A stretch of 18,474 nucleotides of DNA from Candidatus Zipacnadia bacterium (GTDB lineage Bacteria > Armatimonadota > Zipacnadia > Zipacnadales > Zipacnadaceae): NCBI GenBank assembly GCA_029821415.1, contig JALGTJ010000002.1, positions 1-18,474 on the forward strand, in the 5' to 3' direction. A program made the translations under genes and the position numbers. Positions 14,432-18,474 of the stretch are shown piece by piece (position 1 is the first letter of the stretch; every line of letters starts with the position of its first letter). The notes under the pieces are model-generated. The model did not search any database, was not told where the DNA came from, and saw only the letters and a program-made list of their open reading frames with translations.

Positions 14432-15943
14432 ATGATAAATATTCGCTCAAACAAGCAGATTTTCGTTGACGACTATATCATTGATACTCGCGAGCGGGTC
14501 GTCAGAACGTACCATCAATTTAAGCGCCATCCGGCCAACCCCCTACTCGTTCCAGAGAAACCATGGGAACGGACTTCTTTTGTGTACGGGACGGTGCTGC
14601 ACGATGCCGAAACAGGTACATTTCGTATGTGGTACACAAACAGTGGCGGGTTTAGCTACGCCGATGCCGAACACTATTCGCCTGCTAAACCCGCGGCTGG
14701 CGACCAGCATGTTTGCTACGCTACCTCCGAGGACGGCCTACATTGGCAGCGACCCAACCTCGGCATAATAGAAGTTCAGGGTTCTAAAGAGAACAACGTG
14801 GTGGCACTGAAAGAGATGGCGTACGGGCTTCGTGGTGGCAATGTAGTGTATAATCCTAATGCTGATTGTCCAGAGCACCGCTACACACACCTCTCCCAAA
14901 CCCCCGACGGGACCCGCCCGTCCTTCTCCCCCGACGGCTTGCATTGGAGCAACGACGCTCCTCTTATTGGCAGGCCATCGGATGCAGCTATGCTCTTTTT
15001 CGACCCCGCCCAGGACCGCTGGTTTGTCATTTCTGTCTCTTCGCCCGATGTACGGGGGTTCACTCGCCGCAGCATTGAGATTACTGAGACCGACCTGGAG
15101 AGTTGGAGCGAGTTTGAGACGATACTAATCGCCGACGAAATTGATGACGCCGGATGTGCCGCACGTATAGAGCGCCTACGCCCCATTCTTGATTATGATA
15201 ATCCGGAACACTACCATGCGCAACTGCATCATATGGTTGCCTTTAGGTATGGCGGGCGCGCCCTTGGCATAGTTACACTGTGGGACAATACCTGGTATAC
15301 GAGAGGAAAGTATCCAGCGGAGCCACTCTTCGCCGGTGGCAAGGATCGCGGAGTCGTCCATATGCAACTGGTCTGGAGTCTTCACCCGGACATGAAGAAC
15401 TGGCAGCGGGTGTACCCCCGCATACCTCTGCTGGAATTAAGTGAGCCAGGGGAATGGGACGCGGCTGCCCAGCTACCTATGGACGCGCCGGTCCGCGTGG
15501 GCGACGAACTATGGCTGTACTATTCAGGCTTTAGTAGAGAGCTAAACAGTCCGCGTACCTTTGGGGATGGCTTGGCCTTCGGCGCTAAGGTGCCGGCTCA
15601 AGGGATCGGAGTCGGGACCATGCGCCTGGACGGTTTTGTTTCCCTGGATGCCAGCCCACGCGGGGGAATTGTGACGACCAAGCCTGTCATCTTTACCGGT
15701 ACGGAGCTGACCATCAACGCCCGAGCCTTAGGGCATATCACTGTGGAGATTCTTGACGCCGAAGGCAACCCTATTCCAGGTTTCGGGCCGGCGTCGGACT
15801 GCAATGGTGGTGTTGAGTCTATCTCGGGTGATTCTGTACGTCATTCAATCAAGTGGAAGAATCTGGGGCAGCTTGCCGGCCAGCCCATCCGCCTGCGTTT
15901 CCATATGTGGAATAGCCAGCTTTATGCCTTCCAGTTTGAGTAA
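14432..15943 (+). CDS. Asp-box propeller protein, GH32/GH43-like, paralogue 2
   Basis: A 503-residue protein of unassigned function without a signal peptide. The N-terminus has IFVDDYIID then ANPLLVPEKPWE, matching the layout of the 10647-12098 protein. Asp-box-like motifs are at residues 99-105 (SEDGLHW) and 166-172 (SPDGLHW), with less regular repeats further on (MKNWQRV near 321). The C-terminal beta domain holds ITVEILDAEGNPIPGF (426-441) and ends LYAFQFE, against LYGFAWR in the paralogue. A five-bladed propeller with a C-terminal beta-sandwich, as in GH32-type enzymes, is the best guess; the activity is unknown. ATG 14432 follows AGGAG with only 4 nt between. It sits 90 bp after the UroD-like gene and 93 bp before the secreted barrel gene, likely in one transcript. 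Confidence 0.78.
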   Translation: MINIRSNKQIFVDDYIIDTRERVVRTYHQFKRHPANPLLVPEKPWERTSFVYGTVLHDAETGTFRMWYTNSGGFSYADAEHYSPAKPAAGDQHVCYATSEDGLHWQRPNLGIIEVQGSKENNVVALKEMAYGLRGGNVVYNPNADCPEHRYTHLSQTPDGTRPSFSPDGLHWSNDAPLIGRPSDAAMLFFDPAQDRWFVISVSSPDVRGFTRRSIEITETDLESWSEFETILIADEIDDAGCAARIERLRPILDYDNPEHYHAQLHHMVAFRYGGRALGIVTLWDNTWYTRGKYPAEPLFAGGKDRGVVHMQLVWSLHPDMKNWQRVYPRIPLLELSEPGEWDAAAQLPMDAPVRVGDELWLYYSGFSRELNSPRTFGDGLAFGAKVPAQGIGVGTMRLDGFVSLDASPRGGIVTTKPVIFTGTELTINARALGHITVEILDAEGNPIPGFGPASDCNGGVESISGDSVRHSIKWKNLGQLAGQPIRLRFHMWNSQLYAFQFE

Positions 15944-16036
15944 GTGGCACCTCCATATCAGACCTCCCTTGGTACGACATAGGACTCACTTTTGCTGCAG
16001 TCTTTGATCACAAACTATCTTTAGGAGCTCAGGCAC

Positions 16037-18055
16037 ATGAACAGAACAGCCGGAGCTATTCTCATCAGCGCGATCTTGGCAGCAGCCACTGGCAGCGTGA
16101 CAGCGCGACCGTCGTATGTGGGCGACCCCTTGCAGCACGACATTATGTCCGACGAGATCTTTATGGACGCCGCCTGGCATTTTGAAGTAAAGGAGCCTAA
16201 GGTCACCGCCCATCTGATCACAGTGACCACCACGGGCGCGGTCTTCGAGTTCTCGCCCTCAACGGATCAGGTCTTGTGCCAGCAACGGCTGGTGAAGCCA
16301 CGGCGGAGTCTACTGCTCTACTTCCCTGAGGGCAGCCTGGAGGGTTTGCGCATCGTTGCACAGGGCACAGGCGCAGTCATCCTGGAATCATCGGCCGGCG
16401 TGGAGTTTAAGGTCAACTGTGACTCCCTCTTAATGATCAGGTCAGCAGATGATGTCGTGGTGCGCTGCCGGGTGCTGTTCAAGCCGATTCAGACCTACTC
16501 CCACGGCCCCCGCGGGCCTAATCACCTGTTGATGGATGCCTTCGGTGCGGTTGGACTGTTCCCCATCGCAGGCGCGCGCCAGACAAGAAGCAGGAAGCCG
16601 ATTAACGAATTCACGTACAGCCTGAGCGGGGAGCAGATGTTGTGGTGCGCTATCTGTCCGCCGCGAGAGTACCCGTGGGAAGAATCTCTGAACGAGCGCA
16701 TAATCTGGCAGTACAGTTCGCAAAGCCCTGAACTGGCGGTGCCCAGCAATGAACATATAGATGAGTGGCAGGACAAAGGAACCATTCTGTTGCTGCAATC
16801 AGAGGCGATGCTGTGGAAGTCCTGGCACGAGGCCTTTGAGCCCCGGCTACCGGAGGACTTCGGCCGAGTAATTGACCACTCCCACGAGGTCGGCTTGCGC
16901 GCGATTGCCTACACTTCGCCTTTCTTTTTCACCAAGGGCACCGGCGGCGATCGTACCTACACCGGTGAGAACCTGGGCCTGTACCTGGCCGCCGTGGCAG
17001 ATCTGCTGAAAAGGTATCCTGACCTGGACGGTATCTACTTTGACTGCGTCTACCCGAGTAGTGTGAAGAACACCTACATTGTCTGCCGAGCCACCCGCGA
17101 ACTAATCGGCGATGAGCGCATTCTGGGGATTCACTGCACGGGCAACGCTCCGGGCGGTTCTGAGTGGGTTGGTCTGTGCTACAATCCTGCGGCTGATACC
17201 TGGGCCAACTTTATTCTCCGGGGCGAAGGCCGGGGTTTTATGAGCGAGCGGTGGCTGCGTTTCTTCGTCTCCGGCTACAACATCAGCAACGCCATCGGCG
17301 TGGTGTGCAACAATATTGGCTATTGGGCACCCACCGAGGAACAAGTGGAGATGACGCTGCGCGCCAATGCCCGCCTGGCCTTTTTCCCGTGGATACGCGA
17401 CCAGTTCACCCGTGAGGAATGGGAAACAAATATTTATGGGGTCGGGTACGAGCCGAATTATGGATCAGCTAAAGAGATCAAGCAGCATCACGATTACGCC
17501 ATGGAGAACTGGTATTGGCCCCGGCTGAACCGCAAGTTACCGGCGTGGGTGGAAGAGGTCAACCGCGAGACATTCAGCGTGGCTGAACTTCACGCATCCC
17601 GCCAGGCCAGCCCACCTCACCCGTTGCCCGGTTTAACTGAAGAACAGATGCGCTCGGCTGGCCAGGCCTGGCTGGTTTTCGACGTCTTCGACATCGTGGA
17701 CCCCGACCATGTCGGTCCCATAAAGCTCAACGGTGTTGAAGTCGGTATGATGCCCCAATCGGGCGGCGCTGAGTGGCGCCCGGCCATGCGAGTCGCCCTT
17801 CCGCCTGAGGTTATCAGTACGTTGAGCACTGTCAATCGCCTGGCCATTGAAAACCCGAAGGGGGACGGATTCAAGCTGCGCAATATCTACATTGACCTGG
17901 TCCTGGCTGACGGTCGGCGGGCCTCTTCTTATCTCATCCCTATGGTTTGGTGCAGCCATCCCGCCTGGATGTGGACCGAGGGGAGGTGCGTAGCACCTTC
18001 CGAAACGCTGCGCATCCCGATACGGATGCCAGTCGTAAGGAGTGCGAACAAGTAG
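16037..18055 (+). CDS. secreted TIM-barrel glycoside hydrolase-like protein with beta-sandwich domains
   Basis: A 672-residue exported protein of unknown specificity. A signal peptide covers residues 1-23 (AGAILISAILAAATG, cut after VTA). An N-terminal beta-rich domain lies at about 30-210, a TIM barrel at about 240-510, and a C-terminal beta-sandwich at about 535-635 (AWLVFDVFDIVD, then IKLNGVEVG and NRLAIENPKGD), similar in pattern to the C-terminal domain of the 4820-6472 protein. Within the barrel, LDGIYFDCVYPSS (D331, D336) is the likely strand-end acidic motif, in a position like that of VDGIELDWW in the other barrel protein. An SD (AGGAG) 9 nt upstream and the signal peptide agree on ATG 16037. 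It is the third gene of the plus cluster. I cannot place it in a CAZy family without a search. Confidence 0.8.
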   Translation: MNRTAGAILISAILAAATGSVTARPSYVGDPLQHDIMSDEIFMDAAWHFEVKEPKVTAHLITVTTTGAVFEFSPSTDQVLCQQRLVKPRRSLLLYFPEGSLEGLRIVAQGTGAVILESSAGVEFKVNCDSLLMIRSADDVVVRCRVLFKPIQTYSHGPRGPNHLLMDAFGAVGLFPIAGARQTRSRKPINEFTYSLSGEQMLWCAICPPREYPWEESLNERIIWQYSSQSPELAVPSNEHIDEWQDKGTILLLQSEAMLWKSWHEAFEPRLPEDFGRVIDHSHEVGLRAIAYTSPFFFTKGTGGDRTYTGENLGLYLAAVADLLKRYPDLDGIYFDCVYPSSVKNTYIVCRATRELIGDERILGIHCTGNAPGGSEWVGLCYNPAADTWANFILRGEGRGFMSERWLRFFVSGYNISNAIGVVCNNIGYWAPTEEQVEMTLRANARLAFFPWIRDQFTREEWETNIYGVGYEPNYGSAKEIKQHHDYAMENWYWPRLNRKLPAWVEEVNRETFSVAELHASRQASPPHPLPGLTEEQMRSAGQAWLVFDVFDIVDPDHVGPIKLNGVEVGMMPQSGGAEWRPAMRVALPPEVISTLSTVNRLAIENPKGDGFKLRNIYIDLVLADGRRASSYLIPMVWCSHPAWMWTEGRCVAPSETLRIPIRMPVVRSANK

Positions 18056-18215
18056 CAGGTAACGGGAAAGCAGGTAGCTTTCTCACCCGATTCGCGCTAA
18101 GGTGTATGACTCGCGGGTACAGGACGCGCTGCAGCTATCGCAGCTTGGGGCCCCGCCGCGCCATGGGCATGCTCTTCAGGGCGTCGTGCATCTACTACGC
18201 AAGGGAGGCAACATA
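18056..18215 (+). other. 160-bp gap before the last partial gene
   Basis: No convincing gene is seen. It holds a small hairpin (GCTGC at 18128-18132 pairing with GCAGC at 18140-18144) followed by TTGGGG, which is not a good terminator, and the SD GGGAGG (18203-18208) of the next gene. No clear promoter was found. Confidence 0.4.
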
Positions 18216-18474
18216 ATGAGGGTTTTCATGGCCTGCAGCAGTTTCGTCACATTAGTATTCTGGATCTGCCTGGCGGCCAGGCCGCTGAAGTGTGATCCGC
18301 TCAGCCCTGCCCAGGGCGGCCAGGTTCCGCTCTCTAACCTGACCGGGAAGAAACTGATCAGAGCGTCTGAGGAGATCGGTAACTTCTGGGGGGCGGGATC
18401 TATGGCAAAGGCCGATCTTCCCGCGAAGATCGCCGCTCTGCAGGACGCAGGGTATGATGGCTTGGTTTTCAGTT
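18216..18474 (+). CDS. 5' part of a further secreted protein
   Basis: The frame starts at ATG 18216 and stays open to the right edge (86 codons). The start is supported by GGGAGG 7 nt upstream. Residues 1 to about 26 form a signal-peptide-like segment (FVTLVFWICLAA; cleavage site unclear, no proper lipobox at the later cysteine). The mature part begins with a polar stretch followed by NFWGAGSMAKADLPAKI and ALQDAGYDGLVFS, the look of a first beta-alpha unit of a TIM barrel. It is probably another exported carbohydrate-active barrel in the same cluster, but the family cannot be named from this fragment. Confidence 0.65.
   Translation, partial: MRVFMACSSFVTLVFWICLAARPLKCDPLSPAQGGQVPLSNLTGKKLIRASEEIGNFWGAGSMAKADLPAKIAALQDAGYDGLVFS

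Noticed and set aside
17947..18216. Plus-strand frame overlapping the end of the 672-residue protein and the following gap
   Set aside because: It has no good SD, a composition rich in Arg, Ser and Cys typical of an out-of-frame reading, and ends at the start of a better-supported gene.

Overview
The window looks like a piece of an uncultured Armatimonadota genome (class not resolvable). The main clue is the type IV prepilin-like protein at 1409-2113. Its leader and N-terminal helix (FTLIELLVVIAIIAILAAI, then LFPVFAKAREKA..TSCLSN.KQ) and its H-x9-DG motif near residue 181 match the many prepilin-like proteins typical of that phylum; related forms occur in Planctomycetes and Verrucomicrobia, so the phylum call is an inference. 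GC content is moderate (mid-50s % by eye), genes are closely spaced, and I see no rRNA, tRNA, CRISPR array, insertion sequence, phage gene or plasmid function.

Layout. (1) Positions 1-3253, minus strand: an unidentified 5' gene fragment, a GNAT acetyltransferase with an Eis-like layout, the prepilin-like protein with its own sigma70-type promoter, and a xylose-isomerase-like TIM-barrel sugar isomerase/epimerase. (2) 3527-4807, plus strand: a lone secreted sialidase-like (BNR/Asp-box) protein with a good promoter, divergent from the isomerase gene and convergent, 12 bp apart, with the next gene. (3) 4820-12961, minus strand: five genes in the order NIF3-like protein, Asp-box propeller protein, SGNH hydrolase, a 1068-residue secreted fusion (TIM barrel, jelly roll, seven-blade TolB-like propeller), and a secreted TIM barrel with a beta-sandwich. 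The last has its own candidate promoter. (4) A 273-bp divergent control region at 12962-13234 containing a perfect 8-bp inverted repeat. (5) 13235-18474, plus strand: a UroD-like methyltransferase-family protein, a second Asp-box propeller protein of the same family as the first, a secreted TIM barrel with a C-terminal beta-sandwich, and the 5' end of another secreted protein.

Taken together this resembles a complex-carbohydrate utilisation locus built almost entirely from families with no assigned chemistry. Four exported proteins (sialidase-like, fusion, two TIM barrels) plus a fifth partial one would act outside the cytoplasm. The sugar isomerase, SGNH esterase-like enzyme, two propeller proteins, UroD-like and NIF3-like proteins lack signal peptides and would act inside. 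There is no transporter, SusC/D pair, sigma/anti-sigma pair or transcription factor in the window, so uptake and regulation must be encoded elsewhere. The substrate cannot be read from sequence alone. The best candidates for something new are the three-module secreted fusion, the paired propeller family flanking the divergent control region, and the TIM-barrel/beta-sandwich proteins.
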